Positions 22,278 through 34,612 of a stretch of 64,000 bases of DNA are shown here, piece by piece. This stretch comes from Pseudo-nitzschia pungens (taxonomy: Eukaryota > Bacillariophyta > Bacillariophyceae > Bacillariales > Bacillariaceae): contig CM074758.1 of assembly GCA_037355855.1 (NCBI GenBank), positions 8,529,001 to 8,593,000 of the forward strand, read 5' to 3'. Both the position numbers and the translations under genes were made by a program. Within the stretch, counting starts at the first letter, position 1; each line of letters begins with the position of its first letter. The notes beneath the pieces were generated by a model. That model was not told the DNA's origin and did no database searches. It saw only the letters and a list, made by a program, of their open reading frames with translations.

Positions 22278-23232
22278 GGTAAATTGTTACGTTCTGTGTG
22301 GTATTCGTTTGGTGAATTTCGGATTCCCCTCTGGTGCGGACGATTCGTGATTGTTGTCGTTTCGCTGTTCCGCTTCGACCTACACGATGTGTTTTTCCCT
22401 GGTTTTACGGGAACTTTGCTGGTATTCACTTTGGTTGTTGTCTCGTTTTCTTCCAACGACTCGGTTCGAACGCTGTTGCTGTGCTCGGGTGTGAACACTT
22501 CTCAGAAATAAAAAATGAAATCGAAAGGCTGTGCTTCGCAATACATCCAAGGTGTTGTTTTAAGATGTCTACGTACAGGTAAGATTTACTGGTAAGGTAA
22601 TCTTACCGGTAAGATTACGTAAGGTTGCTGAACACACAAGGCCAAGGAATGAATGAATCGGATGACAAAAAGCCTTGTCGGTGGGGGGTTGGAAGTGGAA
22701 TTCAGAGAGGTCAACAGAGATGAGTGGTGGCTCCGTTTCTATGGGAGAAGGACAGACCTAATGTTGATCGTTCCCGCGTGGTTCAAACATCGACGTTTTT
22801 GGTTGTACCATCTGTCTATGTTAGAGTTCGGGTTCAGAAGGAATGAATCGTGATGGGGGGGGGGGAAGATGCATCGGGAAAGATTTTGTATCTCCATCAC
22901 AAAAGCATCAACGACTGCAACTGACAAGCGCAACCATCGTACCGGTACTGCAGACTTTCGACCGAAGCGAACACGGCGAAGGGCGCCAGACAAGAAGTAG
23001 AAGGAACAACAACAGGTAGAAAAGGATAAGACTACCATTCTTTTGTCACCGTCTCGAGTGCGAAGAGCACATAGAAAATCCGCCCTGTTAGTACGGTAGA
23101 AACGCAGTTCCGACGAAGTAAAGTTCATTTGAGATCCGATGATTCTGAAAGGCGCGCTTCATTGCAACAGATAGATCCAATCTTTCCGAGGTCAACGGTG
23201 ATGTCATTATCCGTACGACAAGAAATTTCATC
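22278..23232. other. Divergent intergenic region RLP24 / IML1
   Basis: About 950 bp with no gene. The palindrome-rich words ACCGGTA, GGTAAGATTAC and GTAATCTTACC cluster at 22570-22625. A run of nine or more G lies at about 22855-22865. Confidence 0.5.
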
Positions 23233-26200
23233 ATGCTGACAACAGACATCTTGTCGCTGAATATTCACGATTCCTTGACGTTCGAAGGGACCGAGCTCTG
23301 TCTGAATCCAGATCTGTTTTCAACTTCGGAACAATGGGGTGCATCGTCTCAAAAGACGAGTGTCGTGGGAATTGGAGCATCGTCGATAGGGTCCGGGAAT
23401 AGCACTGGGACATCGAATCATTCATCCACCGGATTGTCTGTGGGAGATACCATCGAGATCCGCGTTTGGGATCCCTTGCCGAAAGAGGCCGGGATGAAAA
23501 GCCCGGCTTCCTCCGCTAGCATCCGAAAGCGGTTCCATCAATCTCCACTTCTTCCGAACGCGGCATCGCTGGGCAGAGACAATCTTTCTGCAATGAGTGG
23601 TGGTGGTGGAATAGTGGATCCGGGGAGTGCTCTCCCGTCCCTTCGACCTCGCACTACCTTATACCGCACAAATCCACTGCACAATTCGTTTTCTGTGGAT
23701 CAAGTTGGTAGCGATGGCCAACGGAGCACGGGTTCTTCACCGAAGAGTGCCTCGAAGCTGAGTAGGAAGTCCCCGGTGCTAGATCCTAACGAAGACGGAG
23801 CGAAACCCAAAACATCGGCGAATGATGTGAAAAATTCTCCCCTGCCGGTGGCACCAAATCTAAGCAGCCATTCTCTCAACATTACAACTCCTAGCCTACC
23901 AACTAGAAACAACGCTGCCAATCCAAACGAACTATTGTCCCAGCAACGACTTCCTCCGGTGTTTCCTCGGAATCGGTCGGGAACGGCGGACATTGCCAAC
24001 GCACATCCACTTTCAGCTAGCAAACCGCCAAAACCCCAAACCATGACTACACATCGACGAGCCTCGTCCGTCGCGGGTGCTATTCCCACCCAACAACGGT
24101 CACCAAAGCACCGCCGTGACATTTCCGACATGACCGCGGATACTACTTATCAACTTGATAATATCATTAATGATGTCATGAATGGGAATCGGCCAGAAAG
24201 TCCCGACACAGGGCTGGAAGAAAGCAACCACAACGACGCGTTGTCAAAAATAACATCGGGACATCGATTGCGACTGTCATTTGTCCTCAAGGTTATGGAG
24301 AAGACCCTGACCTCTTTCAAGGGAAACAGTCGCACTCAAATATCTGTTCTTCGACGAGTTGCTGATTTGTACAATCTCTCAAACTACGACTTGGTAACGG
24401 TCCACAAAATCGATCCACAGGACGAGGAAGAAGTTCTGAAAGCCGTGTCGGCTGATTTTGTCGTCGTCACCATCAAGGATCAATTTATTTCGCGCGGTGA
24501 TATGCTCCTCTTTCATAGCAAGCTCTTAGGATCGTGGATCTACGAGGGTCAACGACTGATCGAACCGACGAGAGGCATCAAGGCCCACGCCCGAGAAATA
24601 CGACACGGGAACTTTTCCGCCAAGTCCGGAATCGTGACAGAGAAAACAAACATTACATTTCGAAGCCGATCTGCTCGGATCGTTTGGTTGGTCCAACTCT
24701 CGTCCGAGATGTGGGAATATTCTTCGCCCTACGAACGACAATACGAACCAGAATCAGTCTGCGAGATCTATTTTGATCAATGGATCCGATTTTTGTACAA
24801 ATTGTTCAAGAAATGGAAAGAACTGGAGGTGCGTTCACGAACGGATGGTGCCCCGCAAAGATGCGTTTGTGCATGAGTGTTGTTGTATGAGATTTACTTC
24901 GAGAACACCGTGACTCAATGAGCATGCTTCACTCGTCTTTTGCCAACATTCGAATCGCCCGAATCTTTAACCGTAGGTCTCGCATTCACTCACGGTCATC
25001 TTTTTCTCAAGGACATTTTTGTCGAAAGGATTGAAGTCGAGTGTCGACTGTCAAGATGTTTACGGTAGAAGGTATGAGGACCATTACAAACCGGTCATCG
25101 AAAATGAAACTTGCATAGATTGGACTTCACTTATTGTCCGCATCAAAGAAGAATTCACCAAATATCCTCTGGAAGTTGGTTGGAACTTAACTGATAGGAA
25201 ACCTTCGTGTGCTAGTCAAGGAAATATACTAGAAGCGATCAACGTCGTTTTGAACCTAATGCAGTATCATTACTTGGACAGAGATCTCCATAGAACGGGT
25301 CAATCAATTGTGATTGTATCGCCGGGCTGCGGTGTTTTTGAAGTCGATAAAGGACTTGCAGGTATCACATATCAGCGAATGATGGACAACGGCATTGGCA
25401 GTGATATGCTAAGTCTGGGACTACCTCCTTTGCACATTGCGCCCTTTTTCCTTTACAATGTAAGTGAAGTAAATTTCAATCGTATGCTACTGAACGTCTC
25501 GAAAAGCTTGATGTCAATGCTAACCGTCATTTATTTCAAAGAATGAGTATCGTGCAGTTGAGAAGCAAGGCATAAATGCGAGTGAAACCTACTACGAAGT
25601 TCCCCATTGGATGCATCTCTCTTTTGTGATTTACGATAGACCCGAAGAAAAACGAGTGTATCTCAGTGGTCTTGAAGACAAGACAACCCCTGTCCAGAGG
25701 GGCCATTGGTTGGATGCATATGACATACGAGCAAATGGATTTCTCCGTCCGCACAAATTTGAACAGTCGAGGCTGGATAGCCCACTTTTAAAGCCAAAGA
25801 CAGCATTCACGTCAAGCTTTTCAGCAGTAGGAAATATGGCAGCCACACCAGGAAAAGCGAAGGTCGTTCAAGAACAAGGACAAGCTCGCCAATTGATCTC
25901 AGGGAGAAAATTCAGGGATATATTAGAAGCTTGTAGGCCAAGAGTGGTCGGAGCATCGATGCCTTCGGCGCTTGAAAGCCTGTTGGACCTGAGGGATATA
26001 GCTGGCGGGAAGGACTCAGGAGAAAAAAATGATAGCAAGAAATCGTCGATCGACAAGAATGACAGTCGACTTCGCGAATGGGGGACTGTGGACTTCAACG
26101 ATCACACGTTGCATTCGCGGTTGAAGGCAAGCCTTGGAATCAGCCCAAGAAGTATAAGAAGGCCCATTCGAAGTCAACCAATCATAAGGTCCGACAGATC

Positions 26201-29200
26201 TTATAGCAGTGATGATGCGTCCAGTTCTTCTAGTCTAGCAAGTGCATCTATGTCGAGTTTATACGGGACATCATTTGATAGAGTATTTTGGGACTACTAC
26301 GAATCACCAAAAGTGCCGGCGAGAACCTTTCAAATGCAACGGTCGGCTTCGATGGAATTTGACGAGCTTGAAAAGCGTGTTGCCGCAGACGACGATGATG
26401 ATGGAGCAAATAATGATGATTCAACAACAATGTCAGAGAATATGTCAAAGATTTCATTGGGTGGCGAAAGTGAAACAATATCTGTTAAATCAAAGACTGA
26501 AAAACATACTGAACAATTGAGGAAAATTATGGATTCTTACAATGCGATGGTGTGCATACCTCCACTAGAAGAAGATGACGATTTCGATGAAAGAAATCAG
26601 CGGTCAGACGCGGTAATGCATCTAAGCGAGCCCGAGGTATCGAATAGTTCAAAAACCGGACTCCTTCTACAATCAATGTAAGTCGAAGCGCACGAAAAAC
26701 CGAAACATCGTTTTCCCTGGCAGTGGTGTGATGAATTCTCAAACAAAGCTTTTGTCTTCTGAAGTCGTCAAAAAGTCAAAGAAGCTGAAAATTCGGGCGG
26801 GTTAGGAGCTGCGCTTTCCCAATACAGTGTTACCGAACAAGGGTCAGTTATTCAGGATCGGTCATCGAGTATAATAACAAGAAGAAAAAGTGGAGGTCTA
26901 TATCTTGCTGGTTCGAACGCAACAACGTCGTTCAACAACGAACGCAGGCGTGCAGCTTCTCCTCTGTTAGCTCTTAGACCCCAACAACAGGATAGAGCAG
27001 GGACCTCGAAACTATTTCCAGCATTCGTCCCGACCCAGATAGAGTCCCCGAATATTTTACATCCAGGACAACAACGGAATCTGAACATTCATCGACCACT
27101 CCCGAGTAGAGTTACAGGTCGCGAAAGGTCAGGATCTGTCGGTGCTCTCACCATCAATGTAGCGCAACCGAGTACTTCTTCGGTGAATCGCTTACTATTC
27201 GATCCTACAAGGCAGACCCTGCTTCCAGTTTCACGAAGTCCACCAACAAGTAATACAGGACTGCTCAATAGCGCCCCACGTGCTGCCCTAAAATTATATT
27301 CACAAAGTCCACCGAAAGTGAGTATGCCACAGGACCGCTTTGGTGCCACCAGAGTTCTCGCACGAAGCCCCCCCGCGGCGGATAATTCTGCTGAAAAATC
27401 TCTTTCGCAAACCCCACCTAAATCTAGCAACTTCCTGAAAGACAGACCTGGGTCACCAAATTTTAGGAATGTACCGAAGGAAAAGTCTGGTTCCCCAAAT
27501 ATGAGGAGCAGGCGGCGAGATCGATCGGGTTCTATAAAAGTGGGGGGGCGCGAATCCCCGATTGGAAGTGTGAAGACTCATGTTCCTTCGCGCCGAAAGA
27601 AGGCATTCAATCCTTTTAGACAAAGCGATGAGGATGAGGTGCTTGCAAAACGATCCCATAATCGTCGCAGATGGAGTCATGTTTACCCTGAGGGAGAAGT
27701 GGAGTTCAAACGACATGCAGGTCCTATTTGGAACAGTTTGACATCCCCGGCCATCTTGCCACTTTCAGTTGATTATTTTCCAACTCCACAAGAGCTAAGA
27801 GACGAGAACAAGTTTCAATTTAGTTTCTATCAAGTAACGCTTGGTGGTATCGAAAACAAACAATATGAAAAGCACACAGATCTCCTCAAGGAGATGGTTA
27901 GACAAAGAGTCACACAAGATTATCAAATTGTTACCGATGCTGCTATCGATGAGAGCAAGAAACGGGCCGCAGAATCGCAAGGTCAGTTATTCGTATTGAT
28001 TCGTTTGTTCCGCAATTGTCCCCTTTCTAACGTTTTGATTATTTCTGTAGAGCGTAACACCGGTAAGCTACAAGGTAGGCCCTCGAGCAGAATGGACACC
28101 GCCCCAAGACCCCTACCACCCAACGAGCACGAAATATCTGGAGGAACCAAGCATCACTATTTATCGATGGGTCATAAAATTCAAGTAATGAATTACGATT
28201 CGAGTTCTGATACCATTGAAGTCGTATTATACAATAGAAAAAGTGCACAGAATGATAGAGCGAATGTACATACATACAAGTTTCTCCTTTTCTCAAAAGT
28301 CACACAGCAGTACACTACGTCCATTCAGACATTCAAGAAGTATAGTGAACCATATAATTGGAATAGAGTCGACAATCTAATTTGTGGTGAAGCAGACCGT
28401 ACGATGGACGTTGGAATGAGATTTCGGAGAGTTATGTTTGGGTTGATTCCTGAAAAGTTCAGAACCGTGAGGGCCGAGGAAGAGTATGTCTCTAATTTCC
28501 AAAAGCTTCTCTCTTGGCTCGAAAAACTTAGAGATAACGATGGCTCAATGTCAAAGTTGAATGTCAACATAGTATCGTCGAGCACTGAGGAGAAGGCCAA
28601 AGTAGACTTCGCAAAAGCTCGACGTGATATGACAGACAGCATGATACGCTTTCCACTCCAATTACTAAGAGGGAAGAAAGACCCATTTGAGTGGATAGAA
28701 GTAGCTATTGGTGCTACATTTGACACAACAACATCATACAGAATAATATTCAACTGGCTTGTTGCTAGCTCTACCAAAGTCGAACAGCAGATACATCTTC
28801 TTCAACGACGTTTTAAAAATTTTGGCTTGAAATTTATCAGCTTTCCACAGACCACTGTTTCCTGGGATCTCTTCATCCACGCTGTGAGTGCTACAATCAA
28901 AATTTTCGATACACGATGTTGACTATACTTTAAATCATTGTTATACTCACAATGCCATTTCCCTTGAAGCTTGCCGCGCCAACATTTATCACTATTCGAG
29001 ACAGAAAGAAAGCCGCAGCGATCGAACAATCATTACTTGAACTCGATTTTGTCCACGACGGTGTAACGATCACAAGTCCACAATTTCTTGAATGTATTGA
29101 CGATAGTGACGATTTCAGATTTCCGCGTTATCACAGGTCGGGGAAAGTGAAATCAATCGCTTCCCCGCAGTTCGTGCATCGTTCTGGTGCCATTTTCATT

Positions 29201-29422
29201 CGGAAACTGACAGATCGTGAAGGAAAGGTAATCTTGGTTGGAATCGAGAACTATCGACATGCAAGCGGTGAAAATAGATTCCGTGAAATCGCTAAGTCTG
29301 TCATCGAACAAGTTTCTGATGTCATTGATTCACTGCCATCCAGTTCTAATGATAAGGATTGCAACGAGGAGCAACAAGCTATAGAGGAGAGTGCAATTTC
29401 CGCAAATGAGAATAAGAGTTGA
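23233..29422 (+). CDS. IML1: IML1/DEPDC5, GATOR1 complex subunit
   Basis: Catalytic-scaffold subunit of GATOR1, the Rag GTPase-activating complex that restrains TORC1 at the lysosome/vacuole during amino-acid starvation. Six exons (23233-24828, 24977-25459, 25542-26677, 26765-27981, 28051-28883, 28970-29422) join in frame to 1,905 residues. Evidence: N-terminal ELCLNPDLF ... VGDTIEIRVWDP, the core VTIKDQFISRGDMLLFHSKL, ISFF-type segment VIFFSRTF, GRRYEDHYKPVIENET, VSPGCGVFEVDKGLAGITYQ, SLGLPPLHIAPFFLYN, the SHEN-like GMRFRRVMFGLIPEKF, and C-terminal WIEVAIGATFDTTTSYRIIF then LAAPTFITI. A long Ser/Pro-rich, poorly conserved stretch (about 740-1,180) separates the halves. I see no DEP domain between the SHEN-like and C-terminal parts. 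The fourth intron is 69 bp, a multiple of three without stops, so retention would keep the frame. Confidence 0.92.
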
Positions 29423-29663
29423 ATAATAACACACATGTCAACTTGTACCCCACCCATACTGTGAATACATATAAAGAAAAGTTAACTTTACATTCTATTG
29501 TTATGAATTATTTCACTATGTTGGTACCTTGGTACATATCTGCAACACTGGAAAAATAGTTTTCCCAGTATCCTATGCAGCAACATCTATTCCAGCTCTA
29601 CTACCTCTGACAATCATTCCATGCAGTACAACAACTATTTTGTAGGATTCATTTACCACAAAA

Positions 29664-30440
29664 TCATACGTCCCCCCTGAGCCAGGAATTGTCGAATCCT
29701 GACTTCTCCCCAAAGACGGAAAAGCCAAAATCGTCGTCCTCCGAGTCGTGAACGGAACAAAGTTCGACCGAACTATCCAGCGAGGAGTTTTCATCTCTCG
29801 AGATAGAACTTGTGCTAATCCAATCATGGTTGAAATAGCCAACACTTTCGTTCTGGAGTTGCTGTTCTTCCAATCGAATTTTATTGGCGTCGATCTCATC
29901 TTGTGCTGCAATATCCAACGCCAATCGCATGGCACTTTGTGATGCATAGCAGTACATGCTTGCAACCAAGTGGAGATATGCATTCGGTTCGTCATTCTGC
30001 AGCCTCTGAATCTCTTGTCGTTCAAAAACAACGTCCTGCGCTTCTTTTCTGATTTGTCGTCGCCGTCTAGTGGCTGTTGGGTCTCTGCACTCGACTCCTC
30101 GCACGGAGTGATTGGCATCATCCAACGAAACAGGATCGTTCCTTAAAAGGTATATGGTATTGAAAATATCTAGTTGAAATTTCGTGTAATCATCGGGAGT
30201 GTGCCATCGCGCAATCCTTTCCTCTTCTGACCAGTCGACTCGATTGGGGAGATACTCGACCTGAATTTGAGTATCAAAGGATACCGATTTTCGCCGCTGA
30301 GGAGGAAAGGCAAATTTCCACCCTACGTCCTCTTTCTTGTATTCCCTGTCATAATCTCTGGAATTATTGCTTAGAACGACGGCAGAGTCGGTGCCATTGA
30401 TGAACAGATCGTCTATGAAGTTGCTATTTAGCGGTGGCAT
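29664..30440 (-). CDS. Unnamed family protein A (shared family with 32894-33787)
   Basis: Single-exon gene, 258 residues, with no domain I recognise. A central block resembles the protein at 32894-33787: RRKSVSFD..I.VEY....DWSEEERIARWHTPDDYTKFQ, then RGVECRDPTATRRRR and VVFERQEIQR, then an alanine/aspartate helix (AMRLALDIAAQDEIDAN). Such charged helical proteins, with an RG(L/V)E motif and an R-x-x-E-Q-x-x-Q-R-like motif, look like members of an expanded lineage-specific family. The start is the only ATG before the block. The tail is acidic, ending in ...FDNSWLRGDV. No targeting signal or membrane segment. Confidence 0.65.
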   Translation of the reverse strand: MPPLNSNFIDDLFINGTDSAVVLSNNSRDYDREYKKEDVGWKFAFPPQRRKSVSFDTQIQVEYLPNRVDWSEEERIARWHTPDDYTKFQLDIFNTIYLLRNDPVSLDDANHSVRGVECRDPTATRRRRQIRKEAQDVVFERQEIQRLQNDEPNAYLHLVASMYCYASQSAMRLALDIAAQDEIDANKIRLEEQQLQNESVGYFNHDWISTSSISRDENSSLDSSVELCSVHDSEDDDFGFSVFGEKSGFDNSWLRGDV

Positions 30441-31382
30441 GGTGGTTGATGGCTCGTTGTCATGTTTTATGAAGTGCTTCCGAGAAAGAAAGAGTTCGAA
30501 GTTTTTTTACCAAGTAAGGTTACAGGTAAGTGTTACAATAACGGCGATGGAAGCAGTCTATGTAAATTGTCAATCGTGGACGAAAGAAATTTCGTGTGAC
30601 ATATGATATCGCTCACTAACGCGGGCAAGTACTTAAGAGAATTGACCGCTGTGAAGTGAGTGCGTTAGCTTCGATGCCGTCCGTCCCTCATAAGGCTCTC
30701 GGGTGTTTGTGCATTGTATTTTTCCTAACGATAAATTTATTTACGAAAAATCAAAATGATTTCTCCTAAGAGCCTTACAAATGACGGACGAAGACTATAG
30801 AAATTCAAATGGGTTAGGGAAACATTTGTCGCCAAAACATAAACGTGCTGGCTCTCTGCACGACTCCCTTTAGCGCTAAATTCAAGTCATCACGGTGAAT
30901 GCCAGAAAGTGCCAACAACGGTTCTTGAGAGTTGACTATGGGGAAAAATTGACATTTCCCGTTGGCATGATTTTTCAATTTGATTTGACGTTGATTGTCT
31001 CTAATGCCAGGTTTTTCAAACAAATTGTAAATCGGTACGTCTCATTCTTTTGTATCCAACACGATGAACGTACGTATGCGAATAAAACTTGTAGAAAAAT
31101 CACAAGAGCTGTCCTCGAAAGTACACGTACGAGTAAGGTTTATTACATATCAGTACTGGACATCATTTGTTACGAATTTTGTAGCATTCCAGACGTACCG
31201 TACGGTACCGGTAATCTTACCACAAGTTCGATACGAAACCAGGAGTCTCCGTTCAGATTACAAGTACAAGTACAAGTAACCTTAACCTTACGAGTTCCTA
31301 CACGTACAAGTAACAATCTATTCGTATTTGTACCGGTAGGTTACCGTAAGTTACCGGTAATTATGTATCCGTGACCAAAAAT

Positions 31383-31700
31383 AATCATACTGAAGCAACT
31401 TTTTTTGACAGATTGTTCCTTTACTATTGGACCAGATATCTCCCCCGGCAATGGAATCCTCCTCAACACAAGTTACAACATAGTATCAGAAAAGAGTATA
31501 CAGGAATTATTTGCAACAATCCCTGTTGCAATCAGTGACTTGCATCCATAGCTTTGGCCTCACTTAGAACTACTAGTACTAGTTGTTACCCTTTTTGTCG
31601 CCAAATTCCAAAAAGAAGTTGCTTCATTTAGAAAAGAGTAGAAATTTGGTACATTCACGTGACCATCAAATTGAGTGACAGCATGTTGATGTCAGCATGT
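31383..31700 (+). mobile_element. Degenerate MITE fragment
   Basis: Diverged relative of the two full MITE copies downstream: it shares GACAGATTGTT, ACCTCCT-like blocks, AAGTTACAAC, TTGCAACAA.CCCTGTTG, GTGACTTGCATCCATAGCTT and GAGTGACAGCATGTTGA in the same order. Terminal inverted repeats are not recognisable here. Confidence 0.65.
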
Positions 31701-31900
31701 AATGATATTCACCCATCAGCAACATAGGAGGTGATAGCAGTAACAACAGGACAGCACATAGTGCTGGCAAATAGTGAGTCTACAGAGGATACTGTTCAAG
31801 CGCTATTGCATACACTTAGATACTACAGGATACTCAATTTTTTACTGAAATTGGATAATGTAAGTCTTAGATAATTTTTGTGAGCAAGGCACCACGTGAT

Positions 31901-31957
31901 ATTTTCTCTTGTTCAATCCATTTTCTCTTGTTCAATGCATTTTCTCTTGTTCAATTC
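31901..31957. repeat. 19 bp tandem repeat, three copies
   Basis: Three copies of ATTTTCTCTTGTTCAATNC start at 31901, 31920 and 31939. Confidence 0.9.
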
Positions 31958-32893
31958 TGAGTCCAGAAATTCTAAAATTCATAACAATCGTTCATCACAG
32001 CATACTATACTGAAAGGTAACTTAATCGCAGCTTTAGTTCAGGTGAACATCAGTGGTGGATTTGCTTCTATGACTACGAGTAGTAACCTGTAATCTTAAT
32101 GGAAAGACAAAATAATCAGCAGCTCATTATGTAAATTATTCAATGACGAGAACCCTTACCGTAATTACCAGTTCATAAATTTTTTGTTGTACCTTACTCG
32201 TAGATACAAAGTCATTATTGAGATCCCAAAATGAGAAAAAAAAGTTCCCTTGGAGTTGAGTTAATTTTAACAATCAGATTTTTGCGACAGAGTTTCAAAA
32301 TGATATGAAGGAATGTTGTATCGTTTCATGTTCAGTGGTCTACCGGTACGGTACAAAATTTTTTTTGTCATCATTAGACCGATTAAAAAAACACTTTTCC
32401 ATTACTTGCACTTACACGAACTTCATCAGCACTGTATGTATGTGCCTTAGGCGCAAGAAGAATGGTGAGGAGGTTCTAGCACTCACCCCTTAAGCGACGA
32501 GCAATTGTGACGAAATTCGTACTCGCACCGTATGTCTCTGTTTGTACTTGGAGCATACGAGATACGGTATTCTTGCTATGAAATACTTCGTAATAATAAT
32601 ATTATTGTTTTCTTTTGTGAAATTTAAGCGTGGGCCCCAACTTATCTCTGGCTCCACCAGAATCTTTGTGTGAGATACAACTATTATGCTGATAGTACAA
32701 CACACGTATCTCAATCTAATATCAATGAATTGCCAACTTTCGACATCCATTGAAGATAGACCTTACTCTTGATCAGCATGGAATTTTTCACTTGTTAAAG
32801 CAAACTAGTAGTTCATTAGAATACATTGGTAGTATGATCGCGGTGTGATAAAAATGAATGGACCTCGTACTAGTATGTTGCATTGTCTCGTTG

Positions 32894-33787
32894 TTAGAAC
32901 AAGACAACTCGAACCTCCCGACATGTTTCGTTCATATAGGATTCTGCAGCGTGTGCATCGTCCAGGGCTCGTTTGCGAGCTATCTCCTTACAGTCGAAAG
33001 ACTCCTCTATTGATACCATGGCAACTAAAGCCGGATCGAAATGACATTCTTCTCGTTGAAGATCCTGTTCTCCCAACACAGCCGATCGGACAGCGAGTTT
33101 GTTTTCGTTGCGTATCCTCGATCCAGCCCGTGTGCGGTGTTCAAGGCCTCGAGTGCAAAAGTAAGGGTTGTCAGCGTCGATGTTTTCCCCGGACGTCATC
33201 ATGAATACCGTCGCCTTAGCCATGTTCTTGATGAGCTTGTAATCGACAGGCGTCAACCAAACTTTTTCTCTTTCGTTTTCGGACATATCGTTAAGGTGAC
33301 GAATTTCCCAGACACGGATTCGGTTCGACCAGCGAACCTTCGGTCGCCTTGTTCTCTCGAAGGATTGAGTGATACCGATCACTGTGTCAGTAACACTCGT
33401 GGTAGGTTTCATGATATAAGTATCGTCGTAACAGTTTTCATGACAAATATGATCATCGCGTTCCCTTTCAATTATTGGTATGGTCTCTTTTGATATTGCC
33501 TGAGTGAAGCTCGGATCAATGGATATTATTTCGCACGAAGAGAATCTTACTCTCTTGACGATGGGCACTTTTGGAATCCCGAAACATTCTTCTGGTTTGC
33601 ACTTTTTGCCCCCCAAAACGGGATCCAAGACCTTCCGCTGGTCTTGATAAGGAAATCGCAGCGAAGATCTCGGAGACATGTCGTGGAGCTGTTCTAGACT
33701 ATAACATATTGTATCTCCTCTGTCAATTTGTTGGCAGATCTTCGACTGCGAAAAAATTTGTGTGAGAGTAACTCTGTCGTTACTCAT
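32894..33787 (-). CDS. Unnamed family protein B (shared family with 29664-30440)
   Basis: Single-exon gene, 297 residues, no named domain. The conserved block runs from about residue 148 on: RPKVRWSNRIRVWEIRHLND, MSENEREKVWLTPVDYKLIK, then RGLEHRTRAGSRIRNENKLA, VLGEQDLQRE, and a short helix ending ALDDAHAAESYMN. This is the same order of motifs as in the gene at 29664-30440, so the two are paralogues about 2.5 kb apart on the same strand. The first 130 residues are not shared. No signal peptide or membrane span. I cannot assign a function. Confidence 0.7.
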   Translation of the reverse strand: MSNDRVTLTQIFSQSKICQQIDRGDTICYSLEQLHDMSPRSSLRFPYQDQRKVLDPVLGGKKCKPEECFGIPKVPIVKRVRFSSCEIISIDPSFTQAISKETIPIIERERDDHICHENCYDDTYIMKPTTSVTDTVIGITQSFERTRRPKVRWSNRIRVWEIRHLNDMSENEREKVWLTPVDYKLIKNMAKATVFMMTSGENIDADNPYFCTRGLEHRTRAGSRIRNENKLAVRSAVLGEQDLQREECHFDPALVAMVSIEESFDCKEIARKRALDDAHAAESYMNETCREVRVVLF

Positions 33788-34244
33788 GATAACAGCAGTT
33801 GGTGGCTGCGTCAGAAATCGACTCTTTTCAACAGCTCCGAATATAGGATATGGAAGGTTGAGACCTAGTGTGTGATTTTGTAGAGATTAAATTGATGATA
33901 CGATCACACAATGTTACAGTGTGACAATATCCCCAACAGCACCGGTACGTATTTTTTTTTCGGTATTCCGATGCGTACTACCAAACAGCAAAGTGAAACG
34001 GACGCGAGAATCTTGTCTATCATTTGCGAGTACCGTATCCCCATTTCTAAGCTTTTCGTATGGGGATGGGCTTGGAATTGTAATTGTGTCACGATAAAAG
34101 TGAAGTGAAATTTCTCCCTCTGAGAAACTTACTTAATAGCTACTCATTCAGTCATGCCCTCTTCAACCACCTATGCGATGAAAGGGAAAAGAACAACTAA
34201 GAACAAACCCGCCCTCATATACTACTTCTACAAGATTCGATTCT

Positions 34245-34310
34245 TATCAGCTGTCCCCCGGTTCTACGTCCCCGACTGACATTTCTACTGAAACCCGGGG
34301 ACAGCTGATA
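34245..34310. repeat. Short inverted repeat (hairpin) with 20 bp arms
   Basis: The left arm starts TATCAGCTGTCCCC and the right arm ends GGGGACAGCTGATA. Arms of about 20 bp with one mismatch enclose a loop of about 25 bp. It could be a folded transcript, a MITE remnant or a terminator-like structure; no gene ends here. Confidence 0.8.
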
Positions 34311-34612
34311 GGAACTTTGTAGTACCAGTATTTTCAATCCGATTAAAAAAAATGTTTCTTGGTACTCGTACCTGTAAGGTTAATTATGAATTACTTACCT
34401 GGCAGTCATGATTTAAAACCCCGGCCTTGTCATAATGATATTTGATTTCTGAAAACATATATGGCTTTGAAGAACGGTCAAACACATTGAATTTTTAGTT
34501 TTCTGGAGAGGATTTTTCATAATTAGAATGCAAATTTTGCATTATTTGATTAATTAGATTTTGAGTGCAGTAAGTCTTAATGGCCCCTCGACTACGGGTA
34601 AACTTTAAGGTA

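Larger units (their letters stand above)
30441..32893. other. Repeat-rich intergenic region
   Basis: About 2.4 kb with no gene. It contains a degenerate partial copy (31383-31700) of the MITE family described at 34613-35249 and 40565-41237, a 19 bp tandem triplet at 31901-31957, and dense ACCGGTA, GTACGAGTA and AAGGTTAC words (31120-31370). An imperfect inverted pair lies near 30690-30790 (TCCGTCCCTCATAAGGCTCT against AAGAGCCTTACAAATGACGG). Confidence 0.6.
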
